From Luteitalea pratensis (lineage in GTDB: Bacteria > Acidobacteriota > Vicinamibacteria > Vicinamibacterales > Vicinamibacteraceae), in contig NZ_CP015136.1 in NCBI RefSeq assembly GCF_001618865.1, positions 2,267,001 through 2,331,000 on the forward strand: 64,000 bases of DNA. The letters are read 5' to 3'. Below are positions 7,016 to 16,195 of the stretch, piece by piece. A program made the position numbers and the translations under genes. The number at the start of each line of letters is the position of its first letter. Within the stretch, counting starts at the first letter, position 1. The notes below the pieces were generated by a model. That model did not search any database. It had not been told where the DNA came from and was given only the letters and a program-made list of their open reading frames with translations.

Positions 7016-8587
7016 ATGTCGCCTTCGTTCTCGCGACGTGAGTTCATCGCGTCCGGCACCGCCCTTGCCGCGGGTATTGTCGTGCCTGGCTGGGCCGAGA
7101 TCTTCCAGTCAGGTCCTGACGTCGACGCGGTACGCGCCGAGGCCGCTGACGAGGCGCTTGCGCAGGCGGCGAAGTTGGGAGCCTCCTACGCAGACATCCG
7201 CGTCAACCGCTACCGGCGCGAGTCGATCGCGACGCGTGAGCGTCAGGTGCAGAACGTCTCGCGCTCGGCGAGCTACGGCATGGGCCTCCGGGTGCTGGTC
7301 AACGGCGCCTGGGGTTTCGCGGCGAGTCATCGCGTCGACGCGGCGACGGCCCGGACCCTCGCCGGGCAGGCAGTGGCGATCGCCAAGGCCAATGCCGCCC
7401 TGGCGGCACGCAAGGTGGTGCTCGCATCCGCCGATACGGTGAAGGCCACTTGGACCAGCGCCTTCACGCGTGACCCGTTCGACGTGCCCATCGATACGAA
7501 GCTGGCGTTCCTGATGAAGCTGAACGAGACGGCGCTCGCCGTCCCCGGCGTCTCGTTCGTCAGCTCGCAGTTGCTGTTGGTCGACGAGCACAAGTACTTC
7601 GCGTCGAGCGAGGGCTCGCGGATCACGCAGCGGCTGGTGCGGACGTATCCGCAGTTCACGACCACCGCCGCCGACCGCGCACGCGGCGACTTCCAGACGC
7701 GACCGGTCGTCGATCGGGCGAAGCTGGTTGGATACGAGTACGTCGAGGACTATCCCTGGCTGCAGGACGCGGAGCAGGCTGGCCACGAGGTCGTGGAGAA
7801 GCTGAAGGCCGCACCGGTGACGCCCGGCCGCTACGACATCGTGGTCGATCCTTCTCAGCTCTTCCTGTGTATTCACGAATCGGTCGGGCACTCGACCGAA
7901 CTCGATCGCGCGCTCGGGTATGAAGCCAACATGGCCGGCACGAGTTTCCTGAAACCTGGTGACGCCGGCACGCGACGGTTCGGCGCGACGATCGTCAACC
8001 TGGTCGCCGATCGCAGCCAGCCCGGTGGCCTTGCGACGACCGGCTACGACGATGAGGGCGTGAAGGCGGACAAGTGGTCCCTCGTGCGTGGCGGCATGTT
8101 CGTTGATTGGCAGACGACGCGTGAACTGGCGCCGCTGGTCGGGCAGCAGCGCTCCCACGGCTGCCTGCATTCGGACAACTGGGCGAGCGTGCCCTTCCCG
8201 CGGATGCCGAACGTCTCGCTGCAGTCGGCGAGCACCGAGGTGACGCGCGACGAGTTGTTCAGTGGCATCAAGCGCGGGCTGTTCATCGAAGGGCGGGGTG
8301 TCTCGTCGATCGATCAGCAACGCTACAACTTCCAGTTCGGCGGGGCGGTGATCCGCGAGATCCGTGACGGCAGGCTCGGCGCGATGGTCAAGGACGCGGC
8401 GTACCAGTCGCGCACGCCGGAGTTCTGGGCGTCGTGTGACGGCATCGGCGGCCCGGCTTCGTATCGGTTGTGGGGAACGTCGGCCGACGGCAAGGGCGAG
8501 CCCGGTCAGACCAACGCCGTCAGCCATGGTTGTCCGCCGGCGCGCTTCCGTCAGGTCAACGTCCTGAACACGGCAGGGTCATCGTGA
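7016..8587 (+). CDS. TldD-like metallopeptidase, Tat-exported
   Basis: A 523-aa TldD-type peptidase. Residues 1-30 form a twin-arginine signal (FSRREFIASGTALAAG), unlike cytoplasmic E. coli TldD. The zinc motif HExxxH is at residue 287 (IHESVGHSTELD). Downstream signatures such as GYDDEGVKAD and the C-terminal CDGIGGP are present. TldD works with TldE/PmbA as a heterodimeric protease acting on peptides and modified-peptide precursors; the partner is the next gene, 16 nt downstream. The ATG at 7016 is chosen over an upstream start because the signal peptide begins here and a TATAAT box precedes it. Confidence 0.9.
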   Translation: MSPSFSRREFIASGTALAAGIVVPGWAEIFQSGPDVDAVRAEAADEALAQAAKLGASYADIRVNRYRRESIATRERQVQNVSRSASYGMGLRVLVNGAWGFAASHRVDAATARTLAGQAVAIAKANAALAARKVVLASADTVKATWTSAFTRDPFDVPIDTKLAFLMKLNETALAVPGVSFVSSQLLLVDEHKYFASSEGSRITQRLVRTYPQFTTTAADRARGDFQTRPVVDRAKLVGYEYVEDYPWLQDAEQAGHEVVEKLKAAPVTPGRYDIVVDPSQLFLCIHESVGHSTELDRALGYEANMAGTSFLKPGDAGTRRFGATIVNLVADRSQPGGLATTGYDDEGVKADKWSLVRGGMFVDWQTTRELAPLVGQQRSHGCLHSDNWASVPFPRMPNVSLQSASTEVTRDELFSGIKRGLFIEGRGVSSIDQQRYNFQFGGAVIREIRDGRLGAMVKDAAYQSRTPEFWASCDGIGGPASYRLWGTSADGKGEPGQTNAVSHGCPPARFRQVNVLNTAGSS

Positions 8588-8603
8588 CGCGGGGGCAGGC
8601 GGG

Positions 8604-9935
8604 ATGCTGAGTCGCGATGAAGCACTGACCCTGTGCGAGACCGTCCTCGCGCACGCCAGGGCGGCGGGTGCCGAGGATGCCGTCGTGTCGGTTGCGAGCG
8701 AGGTCGCCGCGCACGCGCGCTTCGCGGACAATCGCGTCACGACCAGTGGACGCTCTGAAGACCTGACCATCACCGTCACGGTGTGGGTGGACAAGCGGCG
8801 TGGTGCGACAAGCGGCAACGACGCGAGTGCCGCGGCGCTTGGGCAACTGGCCGGCGAGGCGGTGCAGATCGCACGAATCTCGCCCGTTCATCGCGAGTAC
8901 GTGCCGACGCTTGGTCCTCTCGAGTACCCCGACTCGCGCGGATTCGTCGACGCCACTGCGGATGTCGACGTTGCCGCGCGTGCCGTTGCGCTCCAGGACG
9001 TGCTGCGCACGTGTCGCGAGGCAAGCGTCAGCGGCGCCGGCGTGCACACCACGAATGCCTCTGCGACCGCCGTGGCCACTGCCAATGGCAATCGCCGGTA
9101 CTTTCGCGCGAGCGAGGCGGCGTGCAGCATCACCGCGCGCACCGAGGACGGCACCGGGTCTGGCTACTACGCGGGCGATCACTTCGACGTGCGCCAGGTG
9201 GATGCCGCGCAGATCGCACGGCAGGCGGTGGAGAAGGCGGTACGGTCGCGCGATCCGAAGCCGATCGAGCCGGGCACGTATCCGGTCATCCTCGAAGCCC
9301 AGGCCGTCGCCGATCTCATGGGGTTCCTGGTGGGCGCGCTGGACGCACGGAGCGCAGACGAGGGGCGCAGCGCATTCTCGGCCAAGGACGGCAAGACCCG
9401 CCTCGGCGAGTCCATGTTCGACACGCGCCTGAGCCTGCACAGCGATCCGATGCATGCCGAACTTCCGGGCATACCGGCGACCGACGAGGGGATTCCGGCG
9501 GAGCGCATCACGCTGATCCGGAATGGTGTGCTGGAGCGGCTGACCTACCCGCGTTTCTGGGCCGCGGATCGCAAGCAGACGCCTACGCCCGGGCCCACCA
9601 ACTTCATCGTCGAGAGCGCCACGCCGCTGACGCCGCTCCCGGAGATGATCAAGGGCCTGGCGCGCGGGCTGCTGATCTCGCGATTCTGGTACGTGCGGCT
9701 CGTCGACCCGCGCACCATCGTGCTCACCGGGCTCACGCGCGATGGCCTGTGGTGGGTGGAGGACGGCGTCATCCAGCGTCCGGTACGCAACCTGCGGTTC
9801 AACCAGAGCGTGCTGGCGATGCTCGCGCCGTGGAACGTCGAGGCCATCGGCCCGTCAGTGCGACGCTCGCCGTTCATGGTGCCGCCACTGCGGGTGGGCG
9901 CCTTCACCTTCACGTCGATCTCCGACGCGATCTGA
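8604..9935 (+). CDS. TldE/PmbA-like partner of TldD
   Basis: A 443-aa protein with the TldD/PmbA N-terminal domain (AHARAAGAEDAVVSVASE, RFADNRVTTSGRSEDL) and C-terminal half, but no HExxxH. The equivalent region reads VADLMGFLVGALDARSADEG, as expected of the non-catalytic TldE subunit. The C-terminus has PSPF-type landmarks (RSPFMVPPLRVGAF). It has no signal peptide of its own, although its partner is Tat-exported, so it could travel with it or act in the cytoplasm. It is in an operon with the gene ending at 8587. Confidence 0.87.
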   Translation: MLSRDEALTLCETVLAHARAAGAEDAVVSVASEVAAHARFADNRVTTSGRSEDLTITVTVWVDKRRGATSGNDASAAALGQLAGEAVQIARISPVHREYVPTLGPLEYPDSRGFVDATADVDVAARAVALQDVLRTCREASVSGAGVHTTNASATAVATANGNRRYFRASEAACSITARTEDGTGSGYYAGDHFDVRQVDAAQIARQAVEKAVRSRDPKPIEPGTYPVILEAQAVADLMGFLVGALDARSADEGRSAFSAKDGKTRLGESMFDTRLSLHSDPMHAELPGIPATDEGIPAERITLIRNGVLERLTYPRFWAADRKQTPTPGPTNFIVESATPLTPLPEMIKGLARGLLISRFWYVRLVDPRTIVLTGLTRDGLWWVEDGVIQRPVRNLRFNQSVLAMLAPWNVEAIGPSVRRSPFMVPPLRVGAFTFTSISDAI

Positions 9936-9979
9936 AATCGATGCCCGCCTGGATGGTAGGGCGCGCATTCGGAGCGTAG

Positions 9980-10001
9980 CCGTCGACCTTTAGGTCGACG
10001 G
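9980..10001. repeat. Simple palindrome, CCGTCGACCT arms
   Basis: CCGTCGACCT, TT, AGGTCGACGG, flanked by GTAG on the left. It has the same arms as copy A (419-470), but a 2-nt loop instead of the 32-nt core. Confidence 0.8.
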
Positions 10002-10089
10002 TCAGTACAGTCGTGGTTGCACCGCGAGTACCGGCCGCACGATACTCCCCGGCGTCAGTCCATCATTCGGCCCGCACAGGAGAACCCTC

Positions 10090-10461
10090 ATGGCTCGTCA
10101 CAACCCGGTCGGCTGGTTCGAGATCTACGTCCAGGACGCGGATAGGGCGCGGAAGTTCTACGAGGCCGTCTTTGAGGTCACCCTCCAACGGCTGCCGGGT
10201 CCCGACATCGAGATGTGGGCCTTCGGGATGGATCCGGCGGCGCCGGGGGCGTCGGGCGCGCTCGTGAAGATGCCTGGTGTGCCCTCGGGCGGCAGCACGA
10301 TGGTCTACTTCAGTTGCGAGGACTGTGCGGTCGAGGGCGGCCGTGTCGCCGGCGCGGGCGGCAAGGTGCATCGCGACAAGATGTCGATCGGCCAGTACGG
10401 CTTCGTCGTGCTCGCGGTCGATACCGAGGGCAACATGTTCGGCCTGCACTCGATCAAGTAG
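10090..10461 (+). CDS. VOC family (glyoxalase-fold) protein
   Basis: A 123-aa single-unit VOC protein starting NPVGWFEIYVQDADRARKFYEAVF, the usual beta-alpha opening, and ending with DTEGNMFGLHS, the usual metal-side C-terminus (here the last metal-site Glu is replaced). An AGGAGA Shine-Dalgarno lies before the ATG. VOC members bind or convert small molecules through a metal; the substrate is unknown. Confidence 0.85.
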   Translation: MARHNPVGWFEIYVQDADRARKFYEAVFEVTLQRLPGPDIEMWAFGMDPAAPGASGALVKMPGVPSGGSTMVYFSCEDCAVEGGRVAGAGGKVHRDKMSIGQYGFVVLAVDTEGNMFGLHSIK

Positions 10462-10491
10462 GCCGCCGCCGGACTCCAACGAATCTCGTAG

Positions 10492-10511
10492 GCGCCGGAC
10501 TTGTCCGGCGC
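10492..10511. repeat. Simple palindrome, GCGCCGGAC arms
   Basis: GCGCCGGAC, TT, GTCCGGCGC, preceded by GTAG. The same core arms recur at 39772-39787 in the opposite orientation. It sits directly beside copy C. Confidence 0.8.
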
Positions 10512-10514
10512 GCT

Positions 10515-10567
10515 GCCGCGGGACGACCTGTCTGCCGTAGCCTCGGCGAAGGCGGAAGTCCCGCGGC
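10515..10567. repeat. Palindromic element with ~32-nt core (copy C)
   Basis: Arms GCCGCGGGAC (10515-10524) and GTCCCGCGGC (10558-10567) are perfect complements around a 33-nt core that starts GACCTGTCTGCCGTAGCC. The arms are again unlike those of any other copy. Confidence 0.85.
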
Positions 10568-10635
10568 GACACCTCCATGGATTCGTGCCAGCCGGTGGCG
10601 CGTGCGCCATGCGCCGCTGTCCCGCGGTCACCGAA

Positions 10636-11535
10636 TCAGTCGCACAGCGACGCAATCGCCCGTTCGATGACACCGCTCGCGCGCAGCAAGGCCTCGCCCG
10701 CGGCCTCGCGGGCGCATCCGGTCCGGATCATCACGACCGCCGTCGCGACGTCACCGCCCGCGGCTTCGAGCGCCGAGGTCGCTGCCGCATCATCGAGTCC
10801 CGTCTCCGACTGCAGGATACGGACCGCGCGTGCCTGTAGCTTGCTGTTGCGCGCCCGCATGTTCGTCATCCTGTTGCCGCGGACGTACCCGAGCTGGATC
10901 ATCGCCGTCGTCGAGATCATGTTCAGCACCAGCTTCTGCGCAGTCCCTGCCTTCATGCGCGTCGATCCCGCGACCACTTCGGGACCGACGACAGGGACGA
11001 TGGCCACTTCGGCGGCCAGGGTGATCGCCGATCCCGGGACACAGGCGATGGCCACGGTGAACGCGCCGAGCGCTCGCGCGTGTTCCACGGCGCCGACCGT
11101 GTACGGCGTTCGTCCGGACGCGGCGATGCCGATGACGGCGTCCGCAGCGGTCACTCCGCGCGTCGCCAGGTCGCTGGCGCCGGCGTCGTGGTCGTCTTCG
11201 GACGCCTCGACGGCGCGATGGCACGCGTCGTAGCCGCCCGCGATGAGGCCCTGCACCAGTTCGGCCGGCACGCCGTAGGTCGGCGGGCACTCGGACGCAT
11301 CGAGCACGCCGAGTCGCCCCGACGTGCCGGTGCCCACGTAGATCAGGCGTCCGCCCCGGCGCAGTCGCCCGACGATGCCTTCCACGGCTTGCGCGATGAT
11401 CGGCAACTGGCGCCGGACGGCGGTCGGCACACCGTGGTCCTCATCGTTGATCAGCGCCAGCGTGTCCTCGATCGTCAGCGTGTCGAGGCCGCGAGACCGC
11501 TCGTTTTCCTGCTCGGTGATGGGGAGGTCGGACAT
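10636..11535 (-). CDS. murQ: N-acetylmuramic acid 6-phosphate etherase
   Basis: A 299-aa SIS-domain lyase that removes the lactyl ether from MurNAc-6-phosphate to give GlcNAc-6-phosphate during cell-wall recycling. The diagnostic signature GTGTSGRLGVLDASECPPTY is at about residues 68-87. Also present are IAGGYDACHRAVEASEDD, IGIAASGRTPYTVGA and STRMKAGTAQKLVLNM. The length and full-length match fit MurQ. It follows the regulator gene at 11544-13100 after only 8 nt and is probably co-transcribed with it. Confidence 0.95.
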   Translation of the reverse strand: MSDLPITEQENERSRGLDTLTIEDTLALINDEDHGVPTAVRRQLPIIAQAVEGIVGRLRRGGRLIYVGTGTSGRLGVLDASECPPTYGVPAELVQGLIAGGYDACHRAVEASEDDHDAGASDLATRGVTAADAVIGIAASGRTPYTVGAVEHARALGAFTVAIACVPGSAITLAAEVAIVPVVGPEVVAGSTRMKAGTAQKLVLNMISTTAMIQLGYVRGNRMTNMRARNSKLQARAVRILQSETGLDDAAATSALEAAGGDVATAVVMIRTGCAREAAGEALLRASGVIERAIASLCD

Positions 11536-11543
11536 GGAAGCCT

Positions 11544-13100
11544 CTACTTTCTGGCTACCGCACCCGGAACGGCGGCGAGGCCGACGCGCTCCAGGATGCG
11601 GACGAAGCGTGGGTCGGCACGCAGCCCGTCGAAGCCGGGATCGACCCCGAGGTGACGTACGTCGGCGGCGCGGTCGTCACACGCCTGCTCGAGACGGCCG
11701 AATGCCTTGTCGATCTCGCCGCGCCCGGCGTGGGCACGCGCAAGTTCGTACGGCGATACATATCGGTGCCTCCCTTCCTCCAGCACCTCCGCCAGCAGGG
11801 CGTCCGATTCGGCGCGACGTCCGGCCCTCGCGAGTGCCGCGACGATCGCACCCCGCACGTCCAGCCCGCCAAGTGCCATGCCACGCTGCATCGCGGCGAT
11901 GCCCTCCTGGTGCCGACCCTGCTGCGCCAGGCCGATCCCGAGCAAGCTGTTCGCATCTCCGGACGACGAGTCGAGCATCAGGGTCTGGCGCAACTGCCGC
12001 TCGGCGTCGAGGTACTGTCGTGCGTAGTAGTAGTGGAAGCCGAGATGGTAATTCATCGGGATGTCGAGGGGGTCGAGCGAGAGCGCGCGCCGGCTCTCCT
12101 CCAGCGACTCCTCGAAGCGGCCCTGCGTGACCAGGAAGTGCGAGTACCAGTGGTGCGCGTTGACGTGTTGTGGCGCGAGCGCGATCGCACGGCGGAACGC
12201 ACGGTCGGCACCGTCGTGATCCCACTCGTAGTCCATGGCTACCAGCGCGAGCGCGGTGTACGCGCCGGGAATGGCCTCGTCGAGCGAGAGGGCCTTCAAC
12301 GCCGACGCCTTCGCCAACGGGTACGCCTCGGCCGGTGACATCCGCGCAGTCGTGCCAACCGCCGCAATCGTCGCGTAGTACTCGGCAAGCCCTGCGTGCG
12401 CCGGCGCGTAGTCCGGATTGACCTCGAGCGCACGTCGGAAATAGCTGGCCGCTCGCGCGATGCTCTCGTCGCTCAGCGTGTTGAGGTAGTGGCGCCCTTT
12501 CAGGTACAGCTCCAGAGGTTCGGCGGTGGACGACGGCGCGTCGGCTATTGAAGCGTCCGGTCGTCCGGATCTGGCGCTCGGGTCGTCGGGCATGCCGCGT
12601 GTCAGCCCGACGAACGTGACCGAACCCCCTACGACGAGCAAGAGCAGCGCCAGCGTGGACCACGGCTGCCGCGGTGTCGCGAGACCTGGCGGCTGGACGA
12701 GGAGTGCCTCGGGCGTCGGTAACCCTGTTGTCGTAACCGGCGGTTCCGGATAGAGCAGCGCCGGCTCGACTGTCACCGTCAGGCGCGTGACGTCCCCGAC
12801 GAAGCGGTAGCCGTACTTGGGGACGGTCTCGATGTTCGCCTGCGCGTCGGTCCCGAGTGCGCGGCGAAGCATCGAGACGTTGCGCGTGAGGTTGCCCTCC
12901 TCCACGTGCGTGTCCGGCCACACCGCGGACATCAGCGCGTCCTTGCCGACGAGGCGGCCCGCATGGCGGACGAGGACGAGCAGCGTATCGAAGACCTTCG
13001 GCTCGAGCGGGATCTCCTCGCTCCCGCGCAACAGGTGCCGTTCCCCGGTGTCGAGGCGATAGGCACCGAACGCGAAGACCTCGGGATTGGCTGCGTCCAT
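11544..13100 (-). CDS. CadC/ToxR-like winged-helix regulator with TPR domain
   Basis: A 518-aa protein. Residues ~8-105 form an OmpR-type winged helix (FGAYRLDTGERHLLRG, LEPKVFDTLLVLVRHAGRL, GNLTRNVSMLRRALG, ETVPKYGYRFVGDV). A single membrane helix follows near residues 148-168 (LALLLLVVGGSVTFVGL). Residues ~200-510 are tetratricopeptide-like repeats (YFRRALEVNPDYAPAHAGLAEYY, LSLDPLDIPMNYHLGFHYY). It would bind DNA in the cytoplasm and sense something outside the membrane. It is transcribed with murQ and divergently from the exported propeller at 13262, the likely target promoters. Confidence 0.88.
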   Translation of the reverse strand: MDAANPEVFAFGAYRLDTGERHLLRGSEEIPLEPKVFDTLLVLVRHAGRLVGKDALMSAVWPDTHVEEGNLTRNVSMLRRALGTDAQANIETVPKYGYRFVGDVTRLTVTVEPALLYPEPPVTTTGLPTPEALLVQPPGLATPRQPWSTLALLLLVVGGSVTFVGLTRGMPDDPSARSGRPDASIADAPSSTAEPLELYLKGRHYLNTLSDESIARAASYFRRALEVNPDYAPAHAGLAEYYATIAAVGTTARMSPAEAYPLAKASALKALSLDEAIPGAYTALALVAMDYEWDHDGADRAFRRAIALAPQHVNAHHWYSHFLVTQGRFEESLEESRRALSLDPLDIPMNYHLGFHYYYARQYLDAERQLRQTLMLDSSSGDANSLLGIGLAQQGRHQEGIAAMQRGMALGGLDVRGAIVAALARAGRRAESDALLAEVLEEGRHRYVSPYELARAHAGRGEIDKAFGRLEQACDDRAADVRHLGVDPGFDGLRADPRFVRILERVGLAAVPGAVARK

Positions 13101-13261
13101 GGCGTCCGAAGGAAATCCGAAGAAAGGTTTCCGCCGTTCTCGAGGACGGCGAAGCCGTCCGGCGGCTAGCCTTCACCGCCGTCGCACCTGCCCGCCCGGC
13201 GAACGCTTGCGCACTCCGATGCCGCGATGCGGGCCTGCTGCCGACTTCGAGGAGGCTCATT

Positions 13262-14242
13262 ATGTACCCGACGACACTCCCGGCTCGTTCCATCCTTACC
13301 GCGACCACCCTCGCCTTGACCGTTACCCTGGGCGCAACTAGTTCTGCCTTCGCGCGGCAGGACGCCCGTCCCGATGCCAGGGTCTACGCGCTCGAACCGT
13401 CAACCCACGGCAACCCCGAGGGCGTCGCATACGATCCACGCTCCGGCACCTTCTTCGTGGGCACGATCGGCGACGGCACGATTTATCGCGCGAGCCTGGA
13501 CGACACGGTCGCGCGCGTCTTCATCCCGGGGACTGACGGCGGGCAGGCCACCGGCCTGAAGGTGTGGCGCGACCGGCTGTACGTCGCCGGCGGTGCGACG
13601 GGCCAGCTTCGCGTGTATGAAATCGCGACCGGCCAACTACTGGCCACCGTCGATACCGGCGAGGGTGGCCTGCTCAACGACCTCGCGATCACCAATACCG
13701 GCGACGTGTACGTGACCGACTCCTTCCGCCCGTATCTCTGGCACGCGACCGCCGAGCAGGTCGAGGCGGGTGGCGGCGTGCCGCAGGCCATCCCGGTCGA
13801 ACCCGAGATCGCCTACGACCCGTTTGCCTTCAACCTCAATGGCATCGTCTCGCTCGAAGACGGGCAGCGGCTGATCGTGGGGCACTCGGGCACGGGTGAG
13901 CTGTTCCGCATCGATGTCGATGCGGACGCGCCGCTCGGCCGAACGATCCAGCGTATCGACGTCGAGCCGCTCTTCAGCGACGGCCTGCTGTTGGACAAGG
14001 GGCAGCTGGTGGTCGTGACGTTCTATCCCGCGCCGACGCTGACCTTCGTCAGGCTCGACGCAGACGCCGGGTCCGGCGTCGTGGTGGGGCAGCTTACACA
14101 CCCCTCGATCACCGATCCGTCGACGGTCGCGCGCGCCCGCAACAGCTACCTCGTGGTGAACGCCGACTTCCTCACGAGCACGCCGCCGTTCACCGTGACG
14201 GCGCTGCCCCGCAACGCAGCCGCAGGGGAGTCGGAGCCCTGA
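13262..14242 (+). CDS. Exported SMP-30/gluconolactonase-like beta-propeller protein
   Basis: A 326-aa protein with a signal peptide (residues 1-31, ending SAFAR). It is followed by six-bladed propeller repeats (NPEGVAYDPRSGTFFVGTIGDGTIYRA, LLNDLAITNTGDVYVTDS, DPFAFNLNGIVSLEDGQRLIVGHSGTGELFRI). SMP-30-like enzymes bind a divalent metal and hydrolyse lactones; the acidic metal ligands cannot be assigned securely here, so this may be only a propeller. It is divergent from the winged-helix/TPR regulator at 11544-13100. Confidence 0.75.
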   Translation: MYPTTLPARSILTATTLALTVTLGATSSAFARQDARPDARVYALEPSTHGNPEGVAYDPRSGTFFVGTIGDGTIYRASLDDTVARVFIPGTDGGQATGLKVWRDRLYVAGGATGQLRVYEIATGQLLATVDTGEGGLLNDLAITNTGDVYVTDSFRPYLWHATAEQVEAGGGVPQAIPVEPEIAYDPFAFNLNGIVSLEDGQRLIVGHSGTGELFRIDVDADAPLGRTIQRIDVEPLFSDGLLLDKGQLVVVTFYPAPTLTFVRLDADAGSGVVVGQLTHPSITDPSTVARARNSYLVVNADFLTSTPPFTVTALPRNAAAGESEP

Positions 14243-14274
14243 GCACAACACAAATGCCTGCGGCCTGTCGGCCT

Positions 14275-14302
14275 GGCGGGCTCGGAGAGCCCGCCGTACC
14301 TT
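14275..14302. repeat. Simple palindrome, GGCGGGCTC arms
   Basis: GGCGGGCTC, GGA, GAGCCCGCC, followed by TACCTTCC. The loop GGA and the 3' flank TACCTTCC are shared with 45045-45081 and 59464-59500. Confidence 0.75.
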
Positions 14303-14363
14303 CCCGATCCGCGATCCGCGTGCAGCCTGCCACGTGCAGGCGTCGGACTCCAACGATATTGAC

Positions 14364-14492
14364 GGCTGCGGGCTACGGGCTGCAGGCTACGCGAGCCGTA
14401 TATCGTGACTGCCGGTGGCGTTCACGCCATGGATCACTTGTCCGACGCGCAGCCCGCAGGCTGCAGGCTGTAGGCCCTGTGGCTGTAGGCTG
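14364..14492. repeat. Heptanucleotide arrays (GCAGGCT type), two blocks
   Basis: 14364-14390 (GGCTGCGGGCTACGGGCTGC...) and 14450-14492 (GCAGGCT, GCAGGCT, GTAGGCC...) share a 7-bp period. The second block reaches to within 6 nt of the ATG at 14498. Confidence 0.7.
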
Positions 14493-14497
14493 TTTCC

Positions 14498-15007
14498 ATG
14501 GAGCGGACCCCGAAACTGTTCTTCCTGTGCGGCAAGATGGCCGCAGGCAAGTCGACGCTGGCCAGGATGCTGGCAGAGCAGGGGGACGCGATTCTGCTCG
14601 CTTCGGACGAGTGGCTCGGGCGGCTCTACCCGGTGGAGATCGTCGACATCCCGGCTTTCATGAAGTACTCGACTCGGCTCAATGAGACGCTGACGCCACA
14701 CATCTGCACGTTGCTCGGCCGCGGGCTGTCGGTCGTGCTCGACTTTCCCGGCAACACACGCCGGCAGCGCGCGTGGTTCCGGCAGCTGCTCGACGCGTCT
14801 GGTGTCGACCATGAGCTCCACGTCATCGACGCGTCCGACGCGGTGTGCAAGCGGCAACTGCACGCTCGCAGCGCCGGATTCCCGGAGGGAACCAGGTGGA
14901 CGACGGACGCGGAGTTCGACGCCATCACGGCGTACTTCGACCCGCCATCGCCTGATGAGGGTTTCACGATCATTCGTCACGAGGCCGGCGCCGGGGGACA
15001 GGAATGA
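14498..15007 (+). CDS. P-loop kinase (AAA_33/zeta-like family)
   Basis: A 169-aa protein with a Walker A motif at residues 11-19 (CGKMAAGKST) and a DEWLGRLYP stretch as in small-molecule or zeta-toxin-like kinases. A mid-domain VVLDFPGNTRRQRAWFRQLLD and an Arg-rich lid (CKRQLHARSAGFPEGTRW) follow. It likely phosphorylates a small metabolite or antibiotic, substrate unknown. The ATG at 14498 directly follows a heptanucleotide array, with no clear Shine-Dalgarno. The stop overlaps the ATG of the next, truncated, esterase gene (ATGA at 15004-15007). Confidence 0.8.
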   Translation: MERTPKLFFLCGKMAAGKSTLARMLAEQGDAILLASDEWLGRLYPVEIVDIPAFMKYSTRLNETLTPHICTLLGRGLSVVLDFPGNTRRQRAWFRQLLDASGVDHELHVIDASDAVCKRQLHARSAGFPEGTRWTTDAEFDAITAYFDPPSPDEGFTIIRHEAGAGGQE

Positions 15008-15798
15008 CCCGGGTCGATTGGTCACGCGTGCTTGCCGTACTGATCGTGGCGACGCTTGAGCGCGTGCTCGCCGAGGAACTCATCCCGCGGGCGGCCAGGG
15101 CGGGCGCGGCCGTGTACGTCTCGGTCGGTCAACACGAGAACGAGCAACTGCGCGACGGCCTGAGACGTTTTGCAGACGCCCTGCGGAGCGCTGGCGCTGG
15201 CGGAGGCCCGGCATGGACCTCTGCCGACTTGCAGGACGAGGACCACAGTTCCACGCCGCAGAGAAGCCTCCATGACGCGCTCGAGGCACGGTACCAGGAG
15301 TACCGTTTTCCGTTCTTCGAGAACCTGTCGGAACTCGATGGCGCGGGCGGATTGCAGGCGCTCGAGGCGCACTATCGGCGCGCCTCCACCCGCTTCGGCT
15401 ACGATTCTCCGCCGCCCGAAGCCCGCCTCGTTGCGGTCGGTCGTATCTTCCTGACGGAAGGTCGTCACGACGACGTGGTGCGGCTGGCCAGGGCCTATGC
15501 CAAGCCGTACCCGGTGATGGCCGAACGGCTGGTCAACCAGGTTGGCTACGACCAGCTGACGCGAGGTCAGGTGCCGGCCGCGTTACGGACCTTCAAGGAC
15601 AATGTCGACGCCTTCCCACACTCGCCGAATGCGTACGACAGCCTCGGCGACGCGCATTGCCGCGCCGGTGACACGGTGTCTGCGATTGCGAGCTATCAGC
15701 AGGCCGCGCGGGTCGCGGAAGCCAGTACCCCGCAGCACCCGCGACTCGCGACGTACCAGAAGAAGGCACGTACAGGCTGCGAGCCGTCGTCACGCTGA
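15004..15798 (+). pseudogene. 5'-truncated esterase with TPR tail (catalytic N-terminus missing)
   Basis: The 264-residue frame looks like the C-terminal half of exported esterase-D/IroE-type hydrolases that carry a TPR tail. EELIPRAARAGAAVYVSVGQHENEQL, the catalytic-His region DLQDEDHSSTPQRSLHDAL, and TPR text (AFPHSPNAYDSLGDAHCRAGDTVSAIASY) are present. The signal peptide and the GxSxGG nucleophile region that should precede them are absent. Upstream sequence belongs to the kinase gene, with which it overlaps by 4 nt. It is either a deletion remnant now translated by coupling, or a new short protein without esterase activity. Confidence 0.7.
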
Positions 15799-16195
15799 AG
15801 CATTGGAAGACGTCGCCGAATCCGAGCCGCAACGGCGGCCGGACCCGGGCGACGGCTCCCCAGGGTCCGTGCTCGAGGTGCAGAAGGTGGGTCATGCGCC
15901 CCACGGCACACACCTCGATCACGAACCACAACGTCGACGCCTGGCGTCAAGGAAGGATGTGTCGTTTGGCGACAACGACGTTCATTCATTTAGAACGGCC
16001 GGCCGCGACGAACCGCACACAGCCGGCTGCCTGGCTCGCCGAGGCACCCTGATCACCGCCACGTCAGCCGACTGCACGGCCCCAGAGCGCCATGAGAACG
16101 GGCCGCGACAATTCCGCCAGGGAGACCGGCGCGGGTGCGAACGTGACACACGGGTGACCTGTCGGTCACGCCGTGCATCTCCTAAAGGCTGTCGC
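15799..16195. other. 397-nt gap with no recognised content
   Basis: This lies between two converging genes. I see no gene, no heptanucleotide array and no member of the palindrome family. A small inverted repeat TGTCG...CGACA lies near 15959-15973. Confidence 0.5.

Noticed and set aside
11677-13308. 543-codon frame overlapping the winged-helix/TPR gene on the same strand
   Set aside because: It is Arg-rich and motif-free; the overlapping frame has the winged helix and TPRs.
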